IMG/VR virus record: IMGVR_UViG_3300020469_002331
Coordinates: 1-26,440 of that record
Length of the DNA stretch: 26,440 bases
Reading direction: 5' to 3' (one strand)
Source of the DNA: a virus
The translations under genes and the position numbers were made by a program. The notes beneath the pieces were generated by a model. That model ran no database searches. It was given only the letters and a program-made list of their open reading frames with translations, and was not told the DNA's origin. Of the stretch, positions 17,224-24,441 are shown in pieces (within the stretch, counting starts at the first letter, position 1; the number at the start of each line of letters is the position of its first letter).

Positions 17224-17846
17224 TGGATATAAGAAATAAAGTAGAAGTAATTGACAACTTCATTCCTAAAGCATATCAAGATATGATACACCAAGTTTTA
17301 ATGGGAGATGAAGAGTTTGAAGTTGAAGATAAAAATGATCGAGGATTTCCTTGGTATTATACTGAAGATATAACAGCAGCAGGTTCTTCAGAGAGTCAAC
17401 ATAGAGCTGGTTTTAGTCATCAATATGTTTCATTTTATGATGATGATGATGATGCATTACCAGAACCATTCATAGAGAGTGAGTATCATAGATTATTTGT
17501 ACCTATGTTAAGAAGGGTATGCCAACATTTAGATATAAAGGGAATGAATGTAATACAAGGAAGATCTTTCTTACAACTACCTTTAGGATTAAGAAGCACA
17601 ACTCCTGACCTACCACACATAGATATGAATGATAAAGAACATCTTGTAGCACTATATTATGTTTGTGATAGTGAGGGAGATACTATTATATACAACGAAA
17701 GAAAAAAGAGTCTTAATTATACAGTTAAAGAAAAAGTAACACCAGTGAAAGGTAGAATAGTTCTTTTTGATGGTACATTATATCATACAGCAGAACAACC
17801 TAAGTATAGAAGTAGATGCGTAGCAAATTATAATTTAGATTACTAG
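17223..17846 (+). CDS. 2OG-Fe(II) oxygenase in sugar island
   Basis: The 207-residue protein begins KVEVIDNFIP, a usual opening of phage dioxygenases. It has H132-I-D134 (LPHIDMND), then a GRIVLFDGTLYHTAEQP strand with distal H188, and YRSRCVANYNL with R198 for 2-oxoglutarate. It is related in layout to the protein at 2995-3477 but longer. Residues 73-77 are five Asp in a row, encoded by a (GAT)5 run at 17439-17453, which could vary in length by slippage. The gene is last in the + strand sugar operon and its end overlaps the end of the opposite-strand epimerase gene by 12 bases. Substrate is unknown. Confidence 0.8.
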   Translation: MDIRNKVEVIDNFIPKAYQDMIHQVLMGDEEFEVEDKNDRGFPWYYTEDITAAGSSESQHRAGFSHQYVSFYDDDDDALPEPFIESEYHRLFVPMLRRVCQHLDIKGMNVIQGRSFLQLPLGLRSTTPDLPHIDMNDKEHLVALYYVCDSEGDTIIYNERKKSLNYTVKEKVTPVKGRIVLFDGTLYHTAEQPKYRSRCVANYNLDY

Positions 17847-18653
17847 AGCTTGACCTGGTAAATTTAATCTCTCAATATATTCTTTAACTGTTAAGAAATT
17901 ATAATCTTTTAACCAATCCATATCTGCTATGGTATAATATTGATACTTACCCTTAAGATGAGGAGGAAATGGTATTGGAACAAGTGACGACCCAGTTTTT
18001 AGTGAAACTAATCGAGCTACAGTGTCAATTGATGTTGGCTGCCCTGTGCCAAGATCGAATATGCCAGAACCCGCAGTGTTTTGTAAAACTATCTTCACCA
18101 GATCTCCCACCCATACATAGTCCCTCAGAACCTCATCAGATCCCTCGAAGGGATGCACCTGTTGAGTCGCACGAGCCTGCCACCAGAACTGAGACACTAA
18201 ACTCGCCATCAAACCCTTAGACTCTTCACCAGATCCATAGACATTAAAGTATCTGAACCCTTGTATGTGTTCAAACTCATCTATGTTATCCATAACCCAG
18301 TAGTCAACTGTAATTTTAGATAGAGCATAATAATTTAATGGATTTATTTTATCTTTTTGTGTACCATATACTGATGCTGAACTAGCATACTTGACTGGGA
18401 TCTTATGTTTGATTGCTTTTTTAAATAATTCTATAGAAAATACAATATTATATTTGTAGATAGCATCAATATTAATATTAGTTGTGGATGATAGTGCACC
18501 CTGATGTATTATCATGGATACTTTATCCCATTCGTTAAAATTTTGTATAAAATTAAAACAATTATCTATATTAACTTCGATCAAACCATCGTATGAACAC
18601 ACTGTTTGAAAGTGCTTCCCAATGAATCCATCAGATCCTGTGAGGATAATCAT
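17835..18653 (-). CDS. hldD-like: ADP-heptose 6-epimerase-like protein (HldD-like)
   Basis: A 272-residue extended short-chain dehydrogenase and the only gene on the minus strand. TGSDGFIG (5-12) binds NAD(P). HQGALSSTT (50-58) matches the HldD signature HEGACSSTT. SSASVYG follows, and Y109-A-L-S-K113 is the catalytic pair. RYFNVYG comes next, then LRDYVWVGD and LGTGQPTS, and KGKYQYYTIAD near the C-terminus matches HldD (KYQ.FT.AD). HldD inverts C6'' of ADP-D-glycero-D-manno-heptose. It is about 40 residues shorter than E. coli HldD (310). The gene has its own sigma70-like -10 and runs convergent to the + operon, so it probably arrived separately. A UDP-glucose-4-epimerase relative is less likely. 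Confidence 0.82.
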   Translation of the reverse strand: MIILTGSDGFIGKHFQTVCSYDGLIEVNIDNCFNFIQNFNEWDKVSMIIHQGALSSTTNINIDAIYKYNIVFSIELFKKAIKHKIPVKYASSASVYGTQKDKINPLNYYALSKITVDYWVMDNIDEFEHIQGFRYFNVYGSGEESKGLMASLVSQFWWQARATQQVHPFEGSDEVLRDYVWVGDLVKIVLQNTAGSGIFDLGTGQPTSIDTVARLVSLKTGSSLVPIPFPPHLKGKYQYYTIADMDWLKDYNFLTVKEYIERLNLPGQALVI

Positions 18654-18674
18654 GCTATATTCTTTACTTTATAT

Positions 18675-18680
18675 ATTATA
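18675..18680 (-). promoter_or_regulatory. Sigma70-type -10 for the minus-strand epimerase
   Basis: On the minus strand a perfect TATAAT (complement of 18675-18680) lies 22 bases before the epimerase ATG (18653). No good -35 is seen 17 bases further upstream. It overlaps the region of the divergent late promoter at 18686-18693. Confidence 0.45.
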
Positions 18681-18685
18681 GCATA

Positions 18686-18693
18686 GATAAATA
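18686..18693 (+). promoter_or_regulatory. Late-type promoter (GATAAATA)
   Basis: GATAAATA fits the NATAAATA pattern and stands before the large fibre-type gene. Its predicted start near 18699 would leave only 4 bases before GTG 18703 but about 16 bases before GTG 18715, favouring the latter as the true start. Confidence 0.6.
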
Positions 18694-18702
18694 CTAAAAA
18701 AA

Positions 18703-21486
18703 GTGCTTAGAGCCGTGATAGGAAGACTTTCATCGTTAAAAACTACATTTCAACTGGGTACAGTATCTAATACCTTATTATATACTGCTACCGATTTGAT
18801 TACATTAACTGTCTCGGCAGCAAACCAGACAGAGGATAAACTAACTCATTCAGTTTCCATATCAGGTGACAGTGGTATTAGGAACGCAATAATTAAGACA
18901 GGTGGTAGTGGATATGTTGATGACACCAACGCATCACCTACTGGAGGTAATGGATCAGGAGCAGTCGTTGCTTATACAACAACAGGTGGAGTAGTAACAG
19001 GTTTAGATTTTGTATCAGATGGTGCTGAGTATTTGGTGGGTGATATTCTTACCCTTACTAACCCTAATGCAGGTGGTGTTACATCTATTGGTGGTCTTAT
19101 TGAGGATTCTCAGACAGGAAAGACAGGTGGTAGTGGGTATTCCCCAGAAGGATATGTCTATGGTGTTGCTACAACTGCAGAGACTGGAACTGGAACAGGG
19201 TTAACGGTTGACATATATGTTGATGGAAATAACGAGATAACTTCTGCGGTGCTTAAAGATCAAGGCCAGGATTATGAAGCAGGAGATATCATTGAAATAA
19301 CAGGTGCTAATGGTGCTGATGCAAAGTTTGCTGTATCTACAGTTCATGGTAACGGTGCTACATTAGAAGTAACTGAAGTCTATGCTAATTCTGACTCAGA
19401 CTACCTAGCATACGGTATACCATTAGAAGTTGGTGGTAATGCACTGTATGAGAACATCACATTAAAGAAAGGTGATACAGTTTATGTCTCTTCATCTGAA
19501 CCAGGCGTTAGTTTCGTAGCGATAGCATCTAAGATATATCCAAATATAAAATTAGATATACAAAATAAATTAGGTAGACAAAATGCATATATTAGTAGCA
19601 CTGCTTTCCCTCAGATCAATGACAATGTAGGACTAGCAACTGCTGAATACGATGGTGTTGCAACTTTACATGTATCAAATAGAAACTCTGATAAAGGTGC
19701 AGCAGTATCATTAGGTATTGCATCAGGAAATATTGATAGTTTTACTGTTGCTGACTACTTCTTATTTGGATTAAGACTTAAACCATTACAAGATTTAACC
19801 ATTGACAACATTGGTATTGCTAGTGGTCAAACTCTAGTTACAAGAGCATCACAAACTGATGTGGCATTTGCTGCATACACAGAACCAACTATTGATGGAG
19901 CTAGTGGTGTCGGTACTGATGGTGATGTTAATACATCAGGTATTATAACTGCTGCTCAGTTCATTGGAGATGGTTCTGGACTAACTGGTGTTACTGCAGC
20001 AGGTTTTGGTGTCAGTATTACTGACAATGGTAGTAACATAGGTGTTGCTGCTACTATAAACTTTGGAACATTCTTAGAAGTCACTCCTCTCTCTGCAGGT
20101 ATTGCTACTGTTAATGTACCAAACCTAGTAGGAACAGCACAGACTGCACAAGTTGCTAATAGTCTTGCTGTAGGTGTTGCTGTTACTCTTGCAACTAAAG
20201 CAACTAATGCTGACTATGCATCAGTAGCAGCGATAGCAGGAGTTTCATCAGCATGCTCAGGTAATGCAGAGACAGCTAGTGTTGCATCTGGTATTACAAG
20301 TGATTTTGATATCATTACAAACAATCCAATCACAACATTTGATTTCTTCATAGGTGATGGTTCAAAACTAACAAATGTTACTGCAGTAGGAACAGGTATT
20401 GAGATAAAGAATAATGGATCTACTGTAGGAACTGCATCAACAGTAGACTTTGGTTTAAGTTTAGATGTTAGTGCCATATCAAATGGTATTAGTACAATAT
20501 CAGTACAGAAAGTTCCTCATGCTGACATCTGTGGTGTTGCTAGTTACTCTGACAAGTGTGGTGTTGCTACCTTTGCAACCAACGCAGGGATCGCTTCTAA
20601 TGCCCTTAATGCTAACTTTGCTGCTGCTTCATCGTTCTCTACCTTAACAGGTGCTGCAGAGACTTCTAAGAGTCTTTACACTGAGTACCAAGCACCATTT
20701 AAACCACTACCAACAACCATAGGTAACAAGACTGCAAACCATAGATATCTTGGCATCGGATCTGATAGATCAGTCAATGTCCAAGGTTATGAATCACCTT
20801 ACTTAAGGTTTGAAGTTGGTCAAACATATAGATTTACAAATACAAACAACAGCACCTATCCTCTTAGATTCTACTACAATGCTGCAGGAACTGGAGTTGG
20901 ATATGGTACTACAAGTCCAGTAGAGATGACTCAGGGTGTTACTGAGACTGGATCATATACAGAAATATCAGTTACTGAAGAGACACCTCAGTTATTCTAC
21001 TATGGTATGGGTGTTGGATCTACTATGGGTAGCATGGGTAACTCTGTGCAGGTATTCAATTATGAATTCCATAAGTGTCTTAAAGTAGGAGAATATAAAA
21101 ACCTAGCAGGACTTAAAACATGTACTCATACTCAAATGTTTGAGGGTCGTGCTACTGCATGGTACATGAACACAAACTTAGGTGTAGGTAACAGTGACTA
21201 TGTACCTGGCGATAGATCACACAATGTTAGTTCTATTGAACAGCAATCCACAGGTGTCTACCAAGTAAACTTTGCTGATGCAATGAATGATGAAAACTAT
21301 GCAGTGATGATTGATGGTAGAGGAACTACCAATTTTCCTGGCGGTATAGTAAGAGCAACAGTATATGATAGAACCGTGACAGGATTTGGTGTAACGATTT
21401 ACAACAGCATACCTGCAGTAGAAGATCTAAGGGATATCAACATAGCTGTGTTCGGAGGTCAAGACGGAGAACCTACATTCCTCTAA
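18703..21486 (+). CDS. Second large fibre-like structural protein
   Basis: Up to 927 residues from GTG 18703; GTG 18715 (MIGRLSS) is a better start given the late promoter. Residues about 66-121 and 140-201 are two TGGSGY...GDI units of the kind found in phage and surface beta-rich proteins. Residues 420-472 and 549-601 are a 53-residue duplication starting FIGDGS (29 identical positions by hand). An Ala/Val-rich stretch lies between. From about residue 650, SPYLRFEVGQTYRFTNTNNS and LRFYYN form a cupredoxin-like module common in marine phage structural proteins, and the end (NYAVMIDGRG, INIAVFGGQDG) resembles fibre C-terminal modules. No signal or membrane helix. Probable tail fibre or whisker. 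Confidence 0.8.
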   Translation: MLRAVIGRLSSLKTTFQLGTVSNTLLYTATDLITLTVSAANQTEDKLTHSVSISGDSGIRNAIIKTGGSGYVDDTNASPTGGNGSGAVVAYTTTGGVVTGLDFVSDGAEYLVGDILTLTNPNAGGVTSIGGLIEDSQTGKTGGSGYSPEGYVYGVATTAETGTGTGLTVDIYVDGNNEITSAVLKDQGQDYEAGDIIEITGANGADAKFAVSTVHGNGATLEVTEVYANSDSDYLAYGIPLEVGGNALYENITLKKGDTVYVSSSEPGVSFVAIASKIYPNIKLDIQNKLGRQNAYISSTAFPQINDNVGLATAEYDGVATLHVSNRNSDKGAAVSLGIASGNIDSFTVADYFLFGLRLKPLQDLTIDNIGIASGQTLVTRASQTDVAFAAYTEPTIDGASGVGTDGDVNTSGIITAAQFIGDGSGLTGVTAAGFGVSITDNGSNIGVAATINFGTFLEVTPLSAGIATVNVPNLVGTAQTAQVANSLAVGVAVTLATKATNADYASVAAIAGVSSACSGNAETASVASGITSDFDIITNNPITTFDFFIGDGSKLTNVTAVGTGIEIKNNGSTVGTASTVDFGLSLDVSAISNGISTISVQKVPHADICGVASYSDKCGVATFATNAGIASNALNANFAAASSFSTLTGAAETSKSLYTEYQAPFKPLPTTIGNKTANHRYLGIGSDRSVNVQGYESPYLRFEVGQTYRFTNTNNSTYPLRFYYNAAGTGVGYGTTSPVEMTQGVTETGSYTEISVTEETPQLFYYGMGVGSTMGSMGNSVQVFNYEFHKCLKVGEYKNLAGLKTCTHTQMFEGRATAWYMNTNLGVGNSDYVPGDRSHNVSSIEQQSTGVYQVNFADAMNDENYAVMIDGRGTTNFPGGIVRATVYDRTVTGFGVTIYNSIPAVEDLRDINIAVFGGQDGEPTFL
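18898..19305 (+). repeat. Two TGGSGY repeat units in fibre protein
   Basis: Residues about 66-121 and 140-201 both run KTGGSGY, a Gly/Ala/Thr-rich middle, a turn with Gly (GGVVTG or DGNNEI), then EYLVGDILTLTN or DYEAGDIIEITG. Similar as protein, diverged as DNA. Confidence 0.65.
19960..20118 (+). repeat. 53-residue duplication, copy 1
   Basis: Encodes residues 420-472, starting FIGDGSGLTGVTA and ending GIATVNV. Pairs with 20347-20505; same length, 29 of 53 residues identical by hand alignment. Confidence 0.8.
20347..20505 (+). repeat. 53-residue duplication, copy 2
   Basis: Encodes residues 549-601, starting FIGDGSKLTNVTA and ending GISTISV. No gap is needed to align with copy 1. Confidence 0.8.
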
Positions 21487-21489
21487 ATA
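21482..21489 (+). promoter_or_regulatory. Late-type promoter (TCTAAATA) over stop codon
   Basis: The octamer contains the TAA stop (21484-21486) of the fibre-like gene and precedes ATG 21509 by 19 bases. Confidence 0.55.
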
Positions 21490-21508
21490 ATATTTTACCT
21501 GTGCTATA

Positions 21509-21853
21509 ATGAATCCAATGGGAGGATGTGCCACCTGTGGCGAACAGTCTGTGCCTGAGACTGAGATACGAGTCCCTGATGTATCTAATTTTTTAAATGA
21601 TAACATGTTTATAGTATATTCAATGAATGGATGTCCATATTGCGAGAAAGTAAAAGAGTTAATGAGGTTGACAAAACAACAGTATGTGGTGTATACTTTA
21701 GATCAGCACTTCACTATAGAAAACTTTGAAGAAGAGTTTGATACAAGAATCTTTCCTCAAATTGTTGTCGATAATAAGACAACAAGTGAAAGAAACCATA
21801 TAGGTGGTGCTGCTGAGCTTGCTCAGTATTTTAAGGAGAATCTCTCTTCCTAA
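21509..21853 (+). CDS. Glutaredoxin with extra N-terminal Cys pair
   Basis: The 114-residue protein has the dithiol glutaredoxin site CPYC at residues 42-45 after a hydrophobic strand (FIVYSMNG), RIFPQIVVDN with the cis-proline, and HIGG near the C-terminus for glutathione binding. It likely reduces disulfides in the infected-cell cytoplasm, for example of phage ribonucleotide reductase. The N-terminal 30 residues are an extension not needed for the fold and hold a second CxxC (GGCATCGE, C7 and C10). A second ATG at 21518 is possible. Late-type CTAAATA octamers overlap the stop codons on both sides, so this gene may form a single-gene late unit. Confidence 0.88.
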   Translation: MNPMGGCATCGEQSVPETEIRVPDVSNFLNDNMFIVYSMNGCPYCEKVKELMRLTKQQYVVYTLDQHFTIENFEEEFDTRIFPQIVVDNKTTSERNHIGGAAELAQYFKENLSS

Positions 21854-21856
21854 ATA
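21849..21856 (+). promoter_or_regulatory. Late-type promoter (CCTAAATA) over stop codon
   Basis: The octamer contains the TAA stop of the glutaredoxin gene (21851-21853) and lies 19 bases before ATG 21876, the same arrangement as at 21482. Confidence 0.55.
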
Positions 21857-21875
21857 AAATCAATTACTGGAGATA

Positions 21876-22109
21876 ATGGTGCTAGCTCTATCATTAACTT
21901 TTGGCACATTCCTACTCATAGGAACAGCAATCGTATCAGGTATGATTGGTTGGGTGCTTAGAGAATACATGTTCTATCATCATGATCGACCTAATGGAGG
22001 GATGCCAACGCACCCAGAGATGTATGATGAAGATGGGAATCTTATCCCAACTGATCTCATTGCTCTCAGATTCGATCCTACATTAACTGAGGATGACGAA
22101 GAAGACTAA
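21876..22109 (+). CDS. Small single-pass membrane protein
   Basis: A 77-residue protein. Residues 3-28 (LALSLTFGTFLLIGTAIVSG and onward to WVL) form one long transmembrane helix, followed by REYMFYHH and a soluble acidic tail ending TEDDEED. The ribosome site TGGAG lies 7 bases before the ATG. Charge distribution suggests the N-terminus outside and the acidic tail in the cytoplasm, though the signal is weak. I recognise this type from T4-like cyanophages without a known role. Fourteen bases separate it from the next gene. Confidence 0.75.
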   Translation: MVLALSLTFGTFLLIGTAIVSGMIGWVLREYMFYHHDRPNGGMPTHPEMYDEDGNLIPTDLIALRFDPTLTEDDEED

Positions 22110-22123
22110 CTATTGAATTTACT

Positions 22124-22573
22124 ATGGCAAAATTACCACCGAAACCAACGGTCGCAGAAATCCTAGACGCTGTTCATAAAGCAAAAACAAAAGCAAAGAA
22201 GATAGAGGTACTACGAGAGTATGACTCTAAAGCATTAAGGTACTGTCTCATCTGGAACTATGATGAGAGTCTTAAGAGTGCCTTACCAGATGGTGATGTC
22301 CCTTACACACCTAACGATGCTCCAACTCCAGAAGCACAAAGCAAACTTGCATCTGAGTACAGAACATTGTATAATTTTATTGTAGGAGGAAACTTCGATA
22401 TCAATAACACTCGAAGAGAGGTATTGTTTATCCAACTCCTTGAGTCACTTCATGCTGAAGAAGCAGAAGTATTATGTTTAGTAAAGGACAAAAAACTTGC
22501 CAAAAAATACAAAATCAGTTTCCCAGTCGTTAAAGAAGCCTACCCCGACATCAGGTGGGGGAACAGGGTCTAA
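22124..22573 (+). CDS. DUF6433-like phage protein
   Basis: A 149-residue, mostly helical protein with a Lys-rich start (VAEILDAVHKAKTKAKKIEV), a conserved-looking NYDESLKSALPDGDVPY segment, and an end reading FPVVKEAYPDIRWGNRV. This layout fits a family of T4-like cyanophage proteins that I associate with DUF6433; function is unknown. Similar charged helical proteins of this size can bind nucleic acid or structural proteins, but nothing shows this here. Good ATG 14 bases after the previous stop. Confidence 0.72.
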   Translation: MAKLPPKPTVAEILDAVHKAKTKAKKIEVLREYDSKALRYCLIWNYDESLKSALPDGDVPYTPNDAPTPEAQSKLASEYRTLYNFIVGGNFDINNTRREVLFIQLLESLHAEEAEVLCLVKDKKLAKKYKISFPVVKEAYPDIRWGNRV

Positions 22574-22574
22574 A

Positions 22575-22886
22575 GTGTGGACTGCTGAAGATAAAAAAGA
22601 AGCAAAAGAAGTGTATTCACTAGTGATACATGAAGCTGATTGCACCAAAGAAAAAGCAGAGGATAAAAGTCTTCCTACAACTGCATATCTTGTTGAATAT
22701 ACAGTTGACAACTCCGAGAAGTTACACTATGATATAACTATCGCAGGAAGAAAAGTTGATATATTTAATTTCTATTATGACAAACTGAAAAAAGGTCTAA
22801 AAGATATTAAGTATGCAGGAGGAACAAGAAATCCAACTCTTTGGAACAACAGTCCTACCCCTGCTAAAACTCGCAAAAAGAAATGA
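22575..22886 (+). CDS. Hypothetical phage protein, non-ATG start
   Basis: I place the start at GTG 22575, one base after the previous TAA, with AGGG (22565-22568) six bases upstream; this gives 103 residues from MWTAEDKKEAKEVYS. The frame is open upstream to a TTG at 22497, but that would overlap the previous gene by 77 bases with a Pro/Lys/Gly-rich stretch that is probably not coding. The middle has strands (TAYLVEYTVDNSEKLHYDITI) followed by a helix (VDIFNFYYDKLKKGLK), and the tail is Lys-rich (TRKKK). No family is recognised. It overlaps the next gene as ATGA. Confidence 0.65.
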   Translation: MWTAEDKKEAKEVYSLVIHEADCTKEKAEDKSLPTTAYLVEYTVDNSEKLHYDITIAGRKVDIFNFYYDKLKKGLKDIKYAGGTRNPTLWNNSPTPAKTRKKK

Positions 22887-23356
22887 GTGACATTAACTTT
22901 AATAGACATCGTGTGTTCAGAGAAACAGACGATGTTATTTTTTATGATATATCAGTAGAGGAATCAAATGCAGCAGACTTAGTTGTTCATGAAGGTGCTG
23001 CAATATCACCTCCACCTGATTGTGTAGGAGGTAAACAGTTCTATATTCATAGTTTTCAAGATGATTGTAATAGAGTGGTACAGGGAGAAAGAACCTTTGA
23101 GTTAATCAATAGAGACTGGAAGAATCAATATCATATAGTACACCTCAACAGATACAGTGGTGCGTTAGTTATACCACGCAACACATTCCATAGGTCAGTG
23201 TCAGGTGAGGGTGGATCAATAGTAATCAATCAAGCAACGAGGTACGATGGGTTCGATCCTCATGCTGAGTTCTATCCAGTATCCACAGCAGAGAACAGAG
23301 AGTTATATAATATACTAAGAAATGTAGTTCCCGTAATTCACACAGTGGGAGAATGA
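22883..23356 (+). CDS. Cupin-like protein in nucleotide-sugar pair
   Basis: The 157-residue protein is mainly strands. KQFYIHSFQDDCNRVVQGERTF is followed by YHIVHLNRYSGALVIPRNTFHRSVSGEGGSIVINQATR, which reads like cupin motif 2 (PxxTxHR then a closing strand). Motif 1 HxH is weak: only IHSFQDD is seen. Phage and bacterial sugar clusters often hold such WbpE/FdtA-type or dTDP-sugar epimerase-like cupins. It is coupled by ATGA on both sides, next to a sugar epimerase, which supports a role in nucleotide-sugar or glycan tailoring. Metal dependence and reaction are not decidable here. Confidence 0.55.
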   Translation: MSDINFNRHRVFRETDDVIFYDISVEESNAADLVVHEGAAISPPPDCVGGKQFYIHSFQDDCNRVVQGERTFELINRDWKNQYHIVHLNRYSGALVIPRNTFHRSVSGEGGSIVINQATRYDGFDPHAEFYPVSTAENRELYNILRNVVPVIHTVGE

Positions 23357-24057
23357 AAGCACTCATCACAGGACACAAAGGTTTCATAGGATCATTTCTA
23401 TATGATCATCTTACATATCAATTTGGTGATACTATAGATGGTCTTGATTTCCCTGATGATATTGGAGATTTTAAGACAGATAAAATATATGACATTGTAA
23501 TACATCTTGCTGCATTTGCTGCAATTAGAGACAGTATAGATAATCCAGATAAGTTTTGGGAAAACAATGTCGAAAAAAGTAGACCAATATTCGATTATTG
23601 TAGAAACAATAATGTTCGACTACTTTATGCTAGTACCGCACAAGTTGAGGAGTGGTGGCAGAATCCATATGGTATTACAAAGAAAGTAAACGAGTTCATG
23701 GCTCCACCTAACAGTGTAGGTATGAGATTTCAAACTGTTTATGGTGAGAACAGCAGACCAGACATGCTGTATAGAATGTTAGAAGACAAGACTGCTAAGT
23801 ACATAACCAACCATAGAAGAGACTGGATTCATGTTAAGGATGTAGTTAGAGCAATATGTTACCTCATTCCTAGCACATATACAGGTACGGTTGATGTAGG
23901 CACAGGATTGACAGTATCAGTGAAGGAATTGGCAGAGAAATTTGGTCAAGGTGACCTACCTGTGAAGGCAGACACACCAGGCGAGAGAGACATCACATGT
24001 GCTGACACCACTACGATGAGAGAGTTAGGTTGGTTTCCAACCATTGAAATTCTATAG
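23353..24057 (+). CDS. NAD-dependent nucleotide-sugar epimerase/dehydratase
   Basis: A 234-residue extended SDR. GHKGFIG (7-13) is the NAD-binding glycine motif. HLAAFAAIRDS (51-61) follows, then ASTAQVEEW in place of the usual SS-VYG, and Y106-GIT-K110 is the catalytic pair. VGMRFQTVYGENSRPDM and RRDWIHVKDVV match the C-terminal substrate region, and VDVGTGLTVSVKELAEK closes it. It is short compared with the roughly 310-340 residues of typical epimerases, mainly through short loops and C-terminus. Only weakly like the minus-strand epimerase at 17835. Substrate sugar unknown. It is followed by the second copy of the intergenic terminator module. Confidence 0.85.
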   Translation: MKALITGHKGFIGSFLYDHLTYQFGDTIDGLDFPDDIGDFKTDKIYDIVIHLAAFAAIRDSIDNPDKFWENNVEKSRPIFDYCRNNNVRLLYASTAQVEEWWQNPYGITKKVNEFMAPPNSVGMRFQTVYGENSRPDMLYRMLEDKTAKYITNHRRDWIHVKDVVRAICYLIPSTYTGTVDVGTGLTVSVKELAEKFGQGDLPVKADTPGERDITCADTTTMRELGWFPTIEIL

Positions 24058-24065
24058 TCAGGGGA

Positions 24066-24134
24066 AAATCAACTTTTTGTTTACAAAAAAGGGCAAAAAA
24101 AATTCGCCAAATTTTTTGACCGTACAGGATTTTT
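24066..24134 (+). repeat. Intergenic module, copy B
   Basis: Shares with 10117-10186 the ordered blocks AAAAT, ACTTTTT, TTACAA, a hairpin, TTTTTTGACC and GATTTTT at almost the same spacing (50 versus 51 bases from ACTTTTT to GACC). The stem sequence between is different. Confidence 0.55.
24084..24118 (+). terminator. Probable terminator after the epimerase gene
   Basis: GGC (24092-24094) pairs with GCC (24106-24108), flanked by a run of A upstream and a run of T downstream that can extend the stem with a small bulge, then the T-run to 24117. It is weaker than the other terminators here but sits in the expected place. Confidence 0.5.
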
Positions 24135-24164
24135 GAAAAAGTAACAATTACGACATAGTTGCAA

Positions 24165-24172
24165 TATAAATA
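24165..24172 (+). promoter_or_regulatory. T4 late promoter (TATAAATA) with 5' hairpin
   Basis: A perfect TATAAATA. The predicted start near 24178 coincides with a small hairpin, TGTGT (24177-24181) with ACACA (24188-24192), at the extreme 5' end of the transcript. ATG 24209 follows about 31 bases later. Confidence 0.7.
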
Positions 24173-24208
24173 ATAATGTGTTAGAATACACACATCGTTC
24201 ATCCATAG

Positions 24209-24412
24209 ATGATAGAAGCAGTCCTACTGGCATCGCTCCTTGCTGAACATAACCCTTCCCATTGGGAAATGACCTGTTCAGAATGGAACAATAATAGGAT
24301 CGAGATACTTAGCGATAAGGATCTTGGATCTGATGCACAGGAGTACCTAATAGATTATTTTCTGACCAAAGTGTCAGGAGACTGTGATGCTTACATCATC
24401 GGACGCAAGTAA
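24209..24412 (+). CDS. Small hypothetical protein (67 aa)
   Basis: A 67-residue protein with a short hydrophobic start (MIEAVLLASLLAEH), then EMTCSEWNNNRIEIL, an acidic middle, and KVSGDCDAYIIGRK at the end. Two Cys (23 and 59 by count) could form a disulfide if the protein is exported; the hydrophobic start is too short for a confident signal peptide. Behind a perfect late promoter. The next small gene has a similar plan. The repeated 27-base motif lies over its stop codon. No function is recognised. Confidence 0.7.
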   Translation: MIEAVLLASLLAEHNPSHWEMTCSEWNNNRIEILSDKDLGSDAQEYLIDYFLTKVSGDCDAYIIGRK

Positions 24413-24428
24413 GCCGACTCGGAACGGG
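24402..24428 (+). repeat. 27-base intergenic motif, copy 1
   Basis: Three blocks, GACGCAA, AAGCCGACT and GGAACGGG, recur in the same order at 24601-24627 with spacer changes of two bases each. Here the motif spans the stop codon of the 24209 gene, in a different reading frame from copy 2. Confidence 0.75.
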
Positions 24429-24441
24429 TTCGTTCATCTTT

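Noticed and set aside
17969-18220. 83-residue + strand ORF opposite the epimerase gene
   Set aside because: It is antisense to a well-supported HldD-like enzyme, has no ribosome site and no recognisable protein features.
21505-21510. TATAAT hexamer before the glutaredoxin gene
   Set aside because: It overlaps the start codon (ATG 21509) and so cannot serve this gene; the CTAAATA octamer at 21482 is a better promoter.
22497-22574. N-terminal extension of the 22575 gene, or a programmed frameshift joining it to the gene before
   Set aside because: The extension would need a TTG start and a 77-base overlap. The upstream protein has its natural-looking end (PDIRWGNRV), and no slippery sequence is evident. 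A GTG start one base after the stop is simpler.
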